Of a DNA stretch of 64,000 nt, positions 46,466 to 54,711 are shown piece by piece. How positions within the stretch are numbered: position 1 is the first letter of the stretch; the number at the start of each line of letters is the position of its first letter. Source of the stretch: Methylobacter sp. (GTDB lineage: Bacteria > Pseudomonadota > Gammaproteobacteria > Methylococcales > Methylomonadaceae). The translations under genes and the position numbers were made by a program. A model generated the notes under the pieces. That model was not told the origin of the DNA and did no database searches. It saw nothing but the letters and a program-made list of their open reading frames with translations. The stretch covers positions 62,001 through 126,000 of the forward strand of contig JAUXTH010000142.1 of assembly GCA_030679035.1 (NCBI GenBank), given 5' to 3'.

Positions 46466-47329
46466 ATGGGCACACAAAAAGCATTAACGACATTCCATGA
46501 TTATAATGACGGCGAAGCCCTAGCGCCGTGGCGGGAATCGCTCAACACGATTATTTTCGGCTCCGAGACGCCTATGGGCAAGGCGTTCGATGTCGCTTTG
46601 AGCATCAGCATCGTGCTCAGCGTGATTGTGATCATGCTCGATAGCGTCGAAGCGTTCCAAAACCGACACGCGCAAGCCTTATATATTATTGAATGGCTAT
46701 TTACACTGCTGTTTACACTGGAGTACGGCTTGCGTTTGATCAGCGTCCGTCGGCCCTGGCTGTATTTCAAGAGCTTCTTTGGCCTAGTCGATTTGATCTC
46801 GATACTGCCCAGCTACCTGATTCTGCTGTTCCCCGGCTCGCAGGCCATGCTCGCGATACGCATTTTGCGGCTGCTGCGGGTTTTTCGTATTCTCAAGCTG
46901 TCGGCTTATATGGACGAAGCCGACATCATGATGGCTGCATTGCATAAAAGCTCGCGAAAAATCATGGTGTTTCTTTATTCTGTATTCATGCTAGTGATTG
47001 TGTTCGGCTCGCTAATGTATGTCGTGGAAAGCAGGGAAGCCGGTTTTACCAGCATTCCTGTATCGGTCTACTGGGCCATTGTGACACTGACGACGGTCGG
47101 CTATGGCGATATTTCGCCGCAAACGCCGCTGGGCCAACTGCTCGCTTCGACGATCATGATCATGGGCTATGGTATTATCGCGGTACCCACCGGCATCTAT
47201 AGCGCCGAGTTGATCCGAACTTACACGGCGGGAAAAGTCAGGAATGACGCCTGCCCCGATTGCGGCCAGACGGGGCATGATTTCGATGCCGATTATTGCA
47301 AATACTGCGGCCATGAGCTGGAAGATTAA
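46466..47329 (+). CDS. Voltage-gated-type K+ channel with C-terminal zinc ribbon
   Basis: 287-residue six-helix ion channel. S1-S4 run through residues 40-150, with arginines spaced in S4 (AIRILRLLRVFRILKLS), and the pore carries the potassium filter TLTTVGYGDISP (about residues 210-221), followed by S6 (ASTIMIMGYGIIAVPTGIYS). The C-terminal cytosolic tail is CPDCGQTGHDFDADYCKYCG, two CxxC pairs that form a zinc ribbon. It belongs to the bacterial Kv/KvAP-like group; the physiological role is unknown. A short spacer ties it to tag. Confidence 0.9.
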   Translation: MGTQKALTTFHDYNDGEALAPWRESLNTIIFGSETPMGKAFDVALSISIVLSVIVIMLDSVEAFQNRHAQALYIIEWLFTLLFTLEYGLRLISVRRPWLYFKSFFGLVDLISILPSYLILLFPGSQAMLAIRILRLLRVFRILKLSAYMDEADIMMAALHKSSRKIMVFLYSVFMLVIVFGSLMYVVESREAGFTSIPVSVYWAIVTLTTVGYGDISPQTPLGQLLASTIMIMGYGIIAVPTGIYSAELIRTYTAGKVRNDACPDCGQTGHDFDADYCKYCGHELED

Positions 47330-47376
47330 CCGGCGTGGCTGGAGTTGTTTAATTTATCTTGAAGGAGTCCATCGCT

Positions 47377-47865
47377 ATGCGTTATCTACACACTATGGTT
47401 CGGGTTCGTGACCTGGATGAATCCCTCGATTTTTATTGCAACAAACTGGGGCTGGTCGAAAGCCACAGGATGGACAGCGAGGCCGGGCGATTTACGCTGG
47501 TCTACCTGCATGCGCCGCAGGATGCCGACCAAGCCAAAAAGATGCACGCGCCGCTGCTGGAGCTGACTTATAACTGGGATACCGACGACTGCATGGACGC
47601 AGGAGGTAGAGCAATGCATGGAGCAATTGCCGAGGATTATCAGGGTGGCCGTAACTTTGGCCATCTGGCTTATGAAGTCGATAATATTTACGAAACCTGC
47701 CAAAAATTGATGGATGCGGGTGTAGTCATCAACCGTCCGCCGCGTGACGGCCGGATGGCGTTTATACGCTCGCCGGATCAGATTTCTATCGAGTTGTTGC
47801 AAAAAGGCGGGCCGCTGGCACCTGCGGAACCGTGGCTTTCTATGGAAAATACGGGGAGTTGGTAG
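47377..47865 (+). CDS. gloA: Lactoylglutathione lyase (glyoxalase I) with an insert
   Basis: 162-residue VOC-fold glyoxalase I that converts the methylglyoxal-glutathione hemithioacetal to S-lactoylglutathione. Landmarks: [40 protein letters not shown] (metal Glu), [14 protein letters not shown] (metal His) and SIELLQKG (metal Glu). I start at ATG 47377, after AAGGAG; the TTG frame start upstream is unlikely. About 16 residues ([16 protein letters not shown], roughly 70-85, DNA about 47585-47632) lie between the TYNWD and GGRNFGH blocks where family members have a tight turn, so they look inserted. A second copy of its last 143 bases lies at 48470-48612. Confidence 0.9.
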   Translation: MRYLHTMVRVRDLDESLDFYCNKLGLVESHRMDSEAGRFTLVYLHAPQDADQAKKMHAPLLELTYNWDTDDCMDAGGRAMHGAIAEDYQGGRNFGHLAYEVDNIYETCQKLMDAGVVINRPPRDGRMAFIRSPDQISIELLQKGGPLAPAEPWLSMENTGSW

Positions 47866-47946
47866 GAATCTAAGCGACTCATGAACGTTTGCTTAGTTTT
47901 AGAATTATATCCGTCCGCAGATCACGAAAAGAGGGGGTAGCCTTAT

Positions 47947-48231
47947 ATGAAAGCCAGTGAATTTGACAAGAATTTTGATGAGGGTGATGACATTCAAAAT
48001 GTCTTGGACTTATCTAAAGCAATGAGAAATTCTTGGAAGGAGCCAAGCATAACAGCTAAATTTTCTGCCGAAGAAAAAGCCATTGCCGTATACATTGAAA
48101 GCGATAGCGCCGTAAGCATTGATAATGTAGAAAATGAAAAAAAACGTTACACGCAAATTGCGCGCTCTCAAATGAGCAAGGCTAATCAATGTGGAATGAA
48201 TCACCATGAAAACAGTAAAAATAAGTATTGA
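47947..48231 (+). CDS. Antitoxin-like small protein, possibly decayed
   Basis: 94-residue frame. The first 27 residues (KASEFDKNFDEGDDIQNVLD) resemble the start of BrnA/CopG-type antitoxins, but the expected ribbon-helix-helix part is missing and the rest (KEPSITAKFSAEEKAIAV...) is polar sequence I do not recognise. GGGGGTAGCC precedes the ATG. It overlaps the next small frame by 26 bases. No BrnT-type toxin is adjacent. I regard it as a degraded or hybrid antitoxin gene; low certainty that it is functional. Confidence 0.45.
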   Translation: MKASEFDKNFDEGDDIQNVLDLSKAMRNSWKEPSITAKFSAEEKAIAVYIESDSAVSIDNVENEKKRYTQIARSQMSKANQCGMNHHENSKNKY

Positions 48232-48385
48232 TCCTGAAAATCCGGCATCGCTGCCTGAAGGTCGAGTGGATTTCAACCGTTTGGATGACACTAACGAGCA
48301 GGATATTGCCACTCAGCAGCACATTGATGAAACCAATGCCATATTAGACATCGAAGGCCGGATGGGGTATTCACCCCATCCGTAA
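48206..48385 (+). pseudogene. Truncated XRE-type antitoxin N-terminus
   Basis: A 59-residue frame too short for standard gene callers: it starts KTVKISIDPENPASLPEGRV, the typical opening of a family of HTH (XRE) antitoxins that act with BrnT- or HigB-like toxins, and continues DFNRLDDTNEQDIATQQ. In complete members an HTH domain (LSQxEFA...TIRNWEQG) follows about 25 residues later. Here the frame ends after [14 protein letters not shown], at the palindrome 48361-48382, and the DNA-binding domain is absent. No toxin gene is adjacent. Confidence 0.6.
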
Positions 48386-48467
48386 TGTTTTCCTTGCCTT
48401 TGCCTAACCATAGACAACTCCAACACTTATTGCTAAACGTTTGGGACGGGGTACATACCCTGTCCCG
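48361..48467. repeat. GGATGGGG / GGGACGGGG palindromes
   Basis: GGATGGGGTATTCACCCCATCC (arms GGATGGGGT/ACCCCATCC, about 48360-48381), then a second one, GGGACGGGGTACATACCCTGTCCC (first and last nine bases pair, 48443-48466), introduced by AACGTTT. The AACGTTTCGGACGGGG form recurs at 55445-55460 and 56330-56345. These palindromes mark the joint between the truncated antitoxin and the gloA fragment. Confidence 0.6.
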
Positions 48468-48469
48468 CT

Positions 48470-48612
48470 TAGTCATCAACCGTCCTCCGCGTGACGGGCA
48501 TATGGCGTTTATACGCTCACCAGATCAGATTTCTATCGAGCTTTTGCAAAAAGGCGCGCCGCTGGCACCTGCGGAACCGTGGCTTTCTATGGAAAATACG
48601 GGGAGTTGGTAA
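48470..48612 (+). pseudogene. Duplicated 3' end of gloA
   Basis: 143 bases that match the end of gloA (47723-47865) at 133 positions without gaps, including the stop codon, and encode [20 protein letters not shown] and the rest of the C-terminus. No start codon or N-terminal part is present, so it is a remnant. The joint with the preceding palindrome is exact. Confidence 0.85.
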
Positions 48613-48679
48613 GTAGTGGGTTAATATAGGGTGGGGGACGAAGGAAGCCCATCCTATCAAGCTGTCCACACTTCGTGGT

Positions 48680-49711
48680 TTAACTCTTATCTTGACCATC
48701 GTAGATGGTTGTACAATTTCCGCCATTTAACTCTGGGCACATATATGATCTTTGGGCAGTCGTAAGTCCATGTATTTTTTTGATGTCTCTATCCCAAGAA
48801 TTCAGACCATACCCACAACGATATACATCTGCCGATTTACCGCCCTTAGTAGTTCCGCCCGCCGCTGATGTTCCTGATGAGCAGCCAACGCCATTCAGCG
48901 CATCTTCAACAGATGGACTATCAACTAATAATAGTTCCTGTCCAGGACCGTCGCACCACCATTTACCTGACTTTTCACTCTGCCGACAGATAGCAAGAGC
49001 CTCATACTGGATCGAGCCCCATTTTGTCTTAGCTGGTTGCTTTTCTGATGTTGTTTTCTTTTCTGTTGATGTAGGCGTTGAGGTATCAGTTGATGTATCC
49101 GCCTGTACTTTTTTAAACATTCCGTCTAGTTTATTATTATTAAGATCTGCGTTATTTGACGATAGTTCTGCTTGTCCGTTTGAATCTTTATAGCATGTCC
49201 CACCTGGAGCACCTGTACCAGCAGGATTGTGCCATGTATAACCAGTAGGGCAAACTAAATCAGCCTTTGGAATATTAACGACTTGCGGTTTATATGTTGG
49301 CGAAGGACCACTTGACGCATCTTCATGTGTGCTTACTGATGAGCTTTCTGAATAACTTGACGTTGACGTATCTGCTGACGATATTTCTAATCTATTATGA
49401 GTAGGCGGTGAAGTAGGCTCATAACCATGCCCTGTTGTAGCCGCCCTTTCTGCGCTGTAACCACCAGTCCGAGATGCAACATCTCTCGCTACTTCTTTAT
49501 CAATTTGATTAAATTTATTCATACTCTGTACGGCTGACGGCACATAAGGGGCTTCAGTGCCACGGCTAGAATCAATGAATTTATATCCTTTAGGTGCCGT
49601 AATAATCGCAGCCACCACAACACCAGCTGATATCGCAGCTACTGTAGCTAAAGTGCTACCACAGCCAGTTAATAATGTTGAGATTAATATAATTATAATT
49701 ATTTTCTTCAT
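48680..49711 (-). CDS. Lipoprotein of unknown function
   Basis: 343 residues with a lipoprotein signal: KKIIIIILISTLLTGCGST, lipobox LLTG-C with Cys near residue 17. The middle is low-complexity Ser/Thr/Pro (DTSTSSYSESSSVSTHED, TSTDTSTPTSTEKKTTSEK), as in extended surface linkers. The C-terminal part has six or more cysteines (AICRQSEKSGKWWCDGPG, GVGCSSG, YRCGYG, MCPELNGGNCT) that suggest a disulfide-rich domain. I cannot name a family. AT-richer than its neighbours and located in an accessory patch, so possibly acquired. Confidence 0.75.
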   Translation of the reverse strand: MKKIIIIILISTLLTGCGSTLATVAAISAGVVVAAIITAPKGYKFIDSSRGTEAPYVPSAVQSMNKFNQIDKEVARDVASRTGGYSAERAATTGHGYEPTSPPTHNRLEISSADTSTSSYSESSSVSTHEDASSGPSPTYKPQVVNIPKADLVCPTGYTWHNPAGTGAPGGTCYKDSNGQAELSSNNADLNNNKLDGMFKKVQADTSTDTSTPTSTEKKTTSEKQPAKTKWGSIQYEALAICRQSEKSGKWWCDGPGQELLLVDSPSVEDALNGVGCSSGTSAAGGTTKGGKSADVYRCGYGLNSWDRDIKKIHGLTTAQRSYMCPELNGGNCTTIYDGQDKS

Positions 49712-49760
49712 AAAATCTCTCTGTCTTTCATTTTCTTATTTTAAAATAATATAGAGGCAT

Positions 49761-49778
49761 GTAGGGTATGTGCGTACC
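49761..49778. repeat. Half copy of the GTAGGGT repeat
   Basis: GTAGGGTATGTGCGTACC matches one arm of the repeats at 21561-21618 and 50467-50528. No partner arm is seen nearby. Together with the full copy at 50467 it brackets the DUF2283-hicAB genes. Confidence 0.5.
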
Positions 49779-49787
49779 TTATTAGCC

Positions 49788-50003
49788 TCAAGCCATCTGC
49801 AAATCATGCAAAGGCAAATGCAATAATGACACGGATTGAATATCGGCCTTTTGGCTGGCGTGTTGCACGTCAATCCCAACCAACGTGCCATTGCCGTCAA
49901 AATCCAGCATTACGCCATCAGCGACCTCGTCGGAATCCACTGACGGCGCATTGGACAGATGAATGTACAGCGAATCGGTTTCTTTATCGTAGCTCAGCTT
50001 CAT
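49788..50003 (-). CDS. DUF2283 family protein
   Basis: 71-residue small protein of the DUF2283 family: KLSYDKETDSLYIHLSN at the start, then VMLDFDGNGTLVGIDVQHAS, the conserved core. These proteins often sit beside a DUF4258 gene or toxin-antitoxin genes, and a toxin-antitoxin link is suspected but not shown. Here it follows hicBA on the same strand with a 30-base gap. A second DUF2283 gene is at 61585-61791. Confidence 0.82.
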   Translation of the reverse strand: MKLSYDKETDSLYIHLSNAPSVDSDEVADGVMLDFDGNGTLVGIDVQHASQKADIQSVSLLHLPLHDLQMA

Positions 50004-50033
50004 GGTTTAAATCTCCGATCTGGGTGCGTTACC

Positions 50034-50246
50034 TCAAAGCAATGCCTTAAACTGCTCAATGGAAAGACCGGCATCTTTGACAATGCCGCCCATCGTGAAC
50101 GCCTTGACGGGATTATGGCGCGGGATGGTCAAAAGCCGTTCCCCGTTACTCATGACGATATGTTTACCTTGTCTGACTATCCGAAAACCGGCTTTTTCAA
50201 GAGCGCGTATTGCGTCAAGATGGTTGACCCCAGAGAGTTTCGACAC
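50034..50246 (-). CDS. hicA: HicA-type toxin
   Basis: 70-residue double-stranded-RNA-binding-fold toxin of the HicA family, an mRNA interferase. The pattern DAIRALEKAGFRIVRQGKHI, with the catalytic-type glycine-lysine-histidine stretch GKHIVM, and LLTIPRHN are characteristic. It lies 2 bases after the hicB-like gene, antitoxin first, and the two are surely co-expressed. Confidence 0.85.
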   Translation of the reverse strand: MSKLSGVNHLDAIRALEKAGFRIVRQGKHIVMSNGERLLTIPRHNPVKAFTMGGIVKDAGLSIEQFKALL

Positions 50247-50248
50247 GA

Positions 50249-50446
50249 CTATGCCGCTACTTCGATTTCGTGCGTTTCCTGATCCCGGCTCATTTCCGTC
50301 ACCGCCGCCAAGTATTCATGAATAGCATCCTGAATGTTTTCCAAGGCTTCTTCATCAGTATCGCCTTCAGACCAACATCCAGGAAGCCCTGGAACCGATA
50401 CACTAATACCTTCTTCGGTACGGTGAAAGATAACGGTATATTTCAT
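50249..50446 (-). CDS. hicB: HicB-type antitoxin
   Basis: 65-residue antitoxin: KYTVIFHRTEEGISVSVPGL, then PGCWSEGDTDEEALENIQDA, the compact RNase-H-like HicB core. No C-terminal DNA-binding domain is seen, so this is the short form. I start at ATG 50446 with GAGG 8 bases upstream; the frame extends 15 bases further without a site. Directly precedes hicA. Confidence 0.85.
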   Translation of the reverse strand: MKYTVIFHRTEEGISVSVPGLPGCWSEGDTDEEALENIQDAIHEYLAAVTEMSRDQETHEIEVAA

Positions 50447-50466
50447 TTTTCGGCACCTCAAGTCAT

Positions 50467-50528
50467 GTAGGGTACGCTTTGAGTACCATTTTCAAAAAAC
50501 TCGAAAAGGTACGCGAAGCGTACCCTAC
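50467..50528. repeat. GTAGGGTACGC inverted repeat, copy 2
   Basis: GTAGGGTACGCTTTGAGTAC (50467-50486) faces GTACGCGAAGCGTACCCTAC (50509-50528) between the aminotransferase stop and hicB. Same family as 21561-21618. It may serve as a terminator-like hairpin for the aminotransferase gene on the minus strand. Confidence 0.8.
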
Positions 50529-50534
50529 TTAAAT

Positions 50535-51716
50535 TTAAATCGCCTTCTTAATCCGCTCCAACGCATTTTGCAGATTAGCCATGCTGGTCGCTATCGAAAT
50601 TCTGATATGCCCTGGGGTGCCGAACGCGGAACCCGGCACTAACGCAACGCCTGCTTCTTCGATCAAATATTCGGAAAAATCAAGATCGTCATTGATGTTG
50701 TCCAGTCTGGCAATCAGCTTTTCCACGTTCGGGAACACGTAAAAAGTGCCGTCGGTTTCCAGGCATTCAACGCCGTCTATGCTGTTGAGTTCGGCAACGA
50801 CATAATCGTGGCGCTTTTTAAATTCAATACACATGTTATCGATAAAACTTTGATCGCCGGTTAACGCGGCTTCGGCGGCGTGTTGTGAAATCGACGTCGG
50901 GTTCGATGTGCTTTGCGACTGGATAGTGGTCATCGCCTCAATCAAATCCGCTGGGCCTGCGGCATAGCCGATACGCCAGCCGGTCATCGAATAAGCTTTG
51001 GATACGCCGTTCATGACCACCGTGCGGTCATAAAACTCGGGATGCGCATTTAAAATGTTAACAAACGTGCCTTTCTTCCAAAGGATGTGCTCATACATAT
51101 CATCGGTTGCGATAATAATGTTCGGGAAATCCTTAAGCACGTCGCCCAGCGCTTTAAGCTCTTCCAGGCTATACGCAACGCCGGACGGGTTAGACGGGCT
51201 GTTGATAAAGATTAACCGGGTTTTATCGGTAATGGCGGCGCGCAATTGTTCAGGCGTTATTTTAAAATTTTGCGCCTGCGTGGTTTCGATAATAACCGGC
51301 ACGCCGTCGGCCAATAACACCATGTCGGGGTAGGAAACCCAGAACGGCGCGGGAATAATGACCTCGTCGCCGTGGTTAAGCAGGGCCTGGGTCAGGTTGA
51401 ATGAGCTTTGCTTGCCGCCGCAGGAAACCAGGATCTGGTTGGCTTGGTAATCAAGACCGTTATCGTTCTTGTACTTGGCGATAATGGCTTTCTTCAGGCT
51501 GGCTATGCCGTCGACTGCGGTGTATTTGGTGTAACCACTCTCAATAGCCTTAACCGCAGCGGCCTTGATATGGTCCGGGGTATCGAAATCCGGCTCACCG
51601 GCGCCAAGGCCGATAATGTCTTTGCCCGCAGCACGCATTTGCGCGGCTCTGGCGGTAATCGCCAAAGTAGGTGATGGTTTAACTGCCTGGACTCTGTTAG
51701 AAAGTTTGATGCTCAT
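50535..51716 (-). CDS. Aspartate/prephenate-type class I aminotransferase
   Basis: 393-residue fold-type I PLP aminotransferase of the AspC/AatA Ib subgroup. Seen: VKPSPTLAITARAAQMRAAG near the start, GLGAGEPDFDTPDH, CGGKQS, NSPSNPSGVAYS, and the Schiff-base lysine in VMNGVSKAYSMTGWRIGYAAG. Length matches members from thermophiles and alpha/gammaproteobacteria (about 390-400). Subgroup Ib enzymes act on aspartate and sometimes prephenate, so the exact substrate is open. It has its own promoter region shared with a repeat-rich gap. Confidence 0.93.
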   Translation of the reverse strand: MSIKLSNRVQAVKPSPTLAITARAAQMRAAGKDIIGLGAGEPDFDTPDHIKAAAVKAIESGYTKYTAVDGIASLKKAIIAKYKNDNGLDYQANQILVSCGGKQSSFNLTQALLNHGDEVIIPAPFWVSYPDMVLLADGVPVIIETTQAQNFKITPEQLRAAITDKTRLIFINSPSNPSGVAYSLEELKALGDVLKDFPNIIIATDDMYEHILWKKGTFVNILNAHPEFYDRTVVMNGVSKAYSMTGWRIGYAAGPADLIEAMTTIQSQSTSNPTSISQHAAEAALTGDQSFIDNMCIEFKKRHDYVVAELNSIDGVECLETDGTFYVFPNVEKLIARLDNINDDLDFSEYLIEEAGVALVPGSAFGTPGHIRISIATSMANLQNALERIKKAI

Positions 51717-51865
51717 GTTTCCCCGTGTAAAATCAATGTCAAAGATGGAGGGGATTATACATTATGTATAATGGCTTACTAAAATTCAGGTGTTAAATTA
51801 TTGGTATCGTTGCCACGCTCTGGTGTTCTTCGTTATGCGCAAGTATCTATTGAACACGACTGACC

Positions 51866-52011
51866 GTCATCCCGGCAGGGATTGCCGGGATCCAGAGCAC
51901 AGGGATGTGAACGCTTGATTTAACTGAGCAATCCCCTCTGGTAAGACTTGCTGTCCGTTTTAGTATCGCCATCCATGGCTTCTGGATCCCGGCAATCCCT
52001 GCCGGGATGAC
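51866..52011. repeat. GTCATCCCGGCAGGGATTGCC inverted repeat
   Basis: The gap 51717-52099 holds no gene. Its main content is an inverted pair: GTCATCCCGGCAGGGATTGC (from 51866) and GCAATCCCTGCCGGGATGAC (51992-52011), each extended by about ten further bases (CGGGATCCAG/CTGGATCCCG), separated by some 86 bases. Each arm is itself a hairpin around GCAGGGATTGC. This is a common repeat type in gammaproteobacteria. The remainder of the gap is the aminotransferase leader and the uvrB leader. Confidence 0.78.
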
Positions 52012-52099
52012 GTGTTTTAAAAAAGTTGTGAATAACGATGAACACCGGAGCATGGAAACAATAAAATTTGAAGTACGATCAGTCTATTGAGAAATCCAA

Positions 52100-54112
52100 G
52101 TGAAAAAGAAGTTCAAACTCCACAGCCGTTTCCAGCCTGCCGGTGATCAGCCTACCGCGATACAAGCCTTGATCGATGGCTTGAATGACGGCGAAGTGCA
52201 TCAGACTTTGCTGGGCGTGACCGGTTCAGGCAAAACCTTCACGATAGCCAATGTGATCAATCAGGTCCAGCGTCCGGCCATGATTATGGCGCCCAATAAA
52301 ACCCTGGCCGCCCAACTCTACGGCGAGATGAAAGAGTTTTTCCCGGAAAACAGCGTCGAGTATTTCGTCTCGTATTACGACTATTACCAGCCGGAAGCTT
52401 ATGTTCCGGCCTCCGACACCTTCATCGACAAGGATGCCGCGATCAACGAGCATATCGAACAGATGCGCTTATCGGCGACCAAGGCCTTAATCGAACGGGA
52501 CGATACGATCGTCGTCGCCACAGTTTCTGCGATTTACGGCTTGGGCGAGCCGGAATCGTACTTCAAAATGGTGTTGCATCTGGTCAAGGGCGACATGATT
52601 AACCAGCGCGACATCCTGCGGCGGCTGGCAGAAATGCAATACACCCGCAACGACATCGACCTGCGCCGTGCGACCTACCGGGTGCGCGGCGAGGTGATCG
52701 ATGTGTTCCCGGCCGAATCGGACAGCGAAGCGTTAAGGATAGAGCTGTTCGATGACGAAGTGGAGCGCTTGTCGTTATTCGACCCGCTGACCGGCGAAAT
52801 CATCCGGCGGCTGGCGCGTTACACGATTTATCCGAAGAGCCATTATGTCACGCCGCGAGAGCAGTTATTGGCAGCGGTTGAAGCCATCAAAGTGGAACTC
52901 AAGGAGCGCCTGGAGCAATTGCGTTCTCTGGATAAACTGGTCGAAGCGCAACGTCTGGAGCAACGGACGCTGTTCGATATTGAGATGATACTGGAAGTCG
53001 GCTATTGCTCCGGCATCGAAAACTATTCCCGCTACCTGTCCGGCAGAAGCGCGGGCGAATCGCCGCCTACGATGTTCGATTACTTGCGCGACAATGCGCT
53101 GGTGATTATCGACGAAAGCCATGTCGCCGTGCCGCAGATCGGCGCGATGTATAAGGGCGACCGGTCGCGCAAGGAAACGCTGGTCGAATACGGTTTCAGG
53201 CTGCCTTCCGCGCTGGATAACCGCCCGTTGATGTTCGATGAATTCGAGTTGAAAGCGCCGCAACGGATTTATGTGTCGGCAACGCCGGGGCCATACGAAC
53301 GAGAGCATTCCGGGGTGTTTGCCGAGCAGGTGGTCAGGCCGACCGGCTTGCTCGATCCGGTCGTGGAAGTGCGCCCGGCAACCACCCAGGTCGATGATCT
53401 GTTATCGGAAATCAATAAGCGCGTTGTCGTAAAAGAGCGAGTGCTGGTGACCACGTTAACCAAGCGAATGTCGGAAGACTTGACCGAATACTTGTCGGAA
53501 CACGGAGTTCGGGTGCGCTATCTGCATTCCGACATCGATACTGTCGAACGGGTCGAGATCATCCGCGATTTGCGGCTGGGTCAGTTCGATGTGCTGGTGG
53601 GCATCAACCTGTTGCGCGAAGGGCTGGACATACCGGAAGTGTCGTTGGTTGCAATACTGGATGCCGACAAGGAAGGCTTCCTGCGTTCGGTCGTGTCGCT
53701 GGTACAAACCATCGGTCGGGCGGCGAGAAACGTCAACGGCAAGGCCATTTTGTACGGCGATAAAATCACCAAATCGATGCAGCAGGCGATAGATGAAACC
53801 GACCGTCGCCGCGAAAAACAGCACCAGTTTAATATCGAGCACCATATAGAGCCGAAGACCATTTTCAAGTCGGTCACCGATATTATGCAAGTCTCGATAC
53901 CCGGTGCAGGCATGACCAGCGCCAACAAGCTGCTAGACAAGGTAGCTGAATTCCCCGCCGACTATAAAGCGGCCATGACACCCAAGCAGGCAAGCAAAAA
54001 ACTGAAACAACTGGAAGACGCCATGTATCAGCATGCGAAAAATCTTGAATTCGAGCAGGCGGCGAAGATCAGGGATGAGATTAAGGTTTTGCAGGAGTTG
54101 ATGTTGGTTTGA
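52100..54112 (+). CDS. uvrB: Excinuclease ABC subunit B
   Basis: 670-residue UvrB, the damage-verification helicase of nucleotide excision repair, which binds UvrA then UvrC. Walker [12 protein letters not shown], the beta-hairpin region [12 protein letters not shown] (about 90-101), DExx box [11 protein letters not shown], motif [11 protein letters not shown], and the C-terminal UvrC-binding UVR domain ([20 protein letters not shown]). Length matches E. coli (673). The start is GTG 52100, preceded by GAAATCCAA. A terminator-like hairpin follows. Confidence 0.97.
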   Translation: MKKKFKLHSRFQPAGDQPTAIQALIDGLNDGEVHQTLLGVTGSGKTFTIANVINQVQRPAMIMAPNKTLAAQLYGEMKEFFPENSVEYFVSYYDYYQPEAYVPASDTFIDKDAAINEHIEQMRLSATKALIERDDTIVVATVSAIYGLGEPESYFKMVLHLVKGDMINQRDILRRLAEMQYTRNDIDLRRATYRVRGEVIDVFPAESDSEALRIELFDDEVERLSLFDPLTGEIIRRLARYTIYPKSHYVTPREQLLAAVEAIKVELKERLEQLRSLDKLVEAQRLEQRTLFDIEMILEVGYCSGIENYSRYLSGRSAGESPPTMFDYLRDNALVIIDESHVAVPQIGAMYKGDRSRKETLVEYGFRLPSALDNRPLMFDEFELKAPQRIYVSATPGPYEREHSGVFAEQVVRPTGLLDPVVEVRPATTQVDDLLSEINKRVVVKERVLVTTLTKRMSEDLTEYLSEHGVRVRYLHSDIDTVERVEIIRDLRLGQFDVLVGINLLREGLDIPEVSLVAILDADKEGFLRSVVSLVQTIGRAARNVNGKAILYGDKITKSMQQAIDETDRRREKQHQFNIEHHIEPKTIFKSVTDIMQVSIPGAGMTSANKLLDKVAEFPADYKAAMTPKQASKKLKQLEDAMYQHAKNLEFEQAAKIRDEIKVLQELMLV

Positions 54113-54117
54113 GTTGG

Positions 54118-54149
54118 TTGGGCAACATCTTTTCGTTGCCCAACATTTT
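54118..54149 (+). terminator. Terminator-like hairpin after uvrB
   Basis: TTGGGCAAC (54118-54126), an 8-base loop, GTTGCCCAA (54135-54143), then CATTTT. Six bases after the uvrB stop. Confidence 0.7.
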
Positions 54150-54194
54150 GCGCATGTTGATGTCGGGCATAAACAGCATGTCCGATCTAGCGGG

Positions 54195-54617
54195 CTACAA
54201 TTTGTCTAATGCAGATTGAGCAATTTCTTTAATTTGTTTAATTTGTTCGCGCAATTTTTGAATCTGCTCATTTTTATTAACAATATCCTGATCATTGCAG
54301 GGGAAAAATATACCCCCCCTTACGTTTATTATTTTTTTTAATGCCTCTTCAAGATCATTTTTTTTACTCGCTCTTTCACGCAAACTTAATAACAATTCTT
54401 GATGTAATGCAATTACATCCGCCTCTTCAAGGCATATATGAGCTACAGATTCACGCTCAGAATCAGGTTTTTTAGTAAGATTTACTTTAATTATCTTCTT
54501 AGCTTCCCAAGCTTTAGAATCTTTAGATAAGTCAATTGTATCAACCAAGTCGTGTGAATCATCAATCGAATCACCACTGCACAAAGGTTTGGTTTTTGGG
54601 CCCCTATAAATTTTCAT
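54195..54617 (-). CDS. Hypothetical protein with C-terminal coiled coil
   Basis: 140 residues, unrecognised. The N-terminal half is polar (SIDDSHDLVDTIDLSKDSKA, then KIIKVNLTKKPDSERESV); the region AHICLEEADVIALHQELL is helical, and the last 30 residues (IVNKNEQIQKLREQIKQIKE) form a leucine/isoleucine heptad pattern. No membrane segment or signal peptide. It is AT-rich relative to uvrB and clpB and heads an accessory island on the minus strand. No neighbour explains its function. Confidence 0.6.
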   Translation of the reverse strand: MKIYRGPKTKPLCSGDSIDDSHDLVDTIDLSKDSKAWEAKKIIKVNLTKKPDSERESVAHICLEEADVIALHQELLLSLRERASKKNDLEEALKKIINVRGGIFFPCNDQDIVNKNEQIQKLREQIKQIKEIAQSALDKL

Positions 54618-54669
54618 AAATAATCCTAATTAAAAACACGATATACAACGGATAGTCAACACGTTGCAA

Positions 54670-54697
54670 TATCGGGTACGTTTAAACGTACCCGATA
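54670..54697. repeat. Perfect 28-bp palindrome
   Basis: Centre GGGTACGTTTAAACGTACCC (54674-54693), extended symmetrically to TATC...GATA at 54670-54697 without a mismatch. It lies between two hypothetical genes and can serve as a hairpin downstream of the 54712-55008 gene. The GGTACG/CGTACC core recalls the GTAGGGTACGC repeats. Confidence 0.7.
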
Positions 54698-54711
54698 ATT
54701 AATTTTACTTT

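Noticed and set aside
51866-52011. CRISPR-like repeat-spacer structure
   Set aside because: Only two arms in inverted orientation; no direct repeats with regular spacers and no cas genes.
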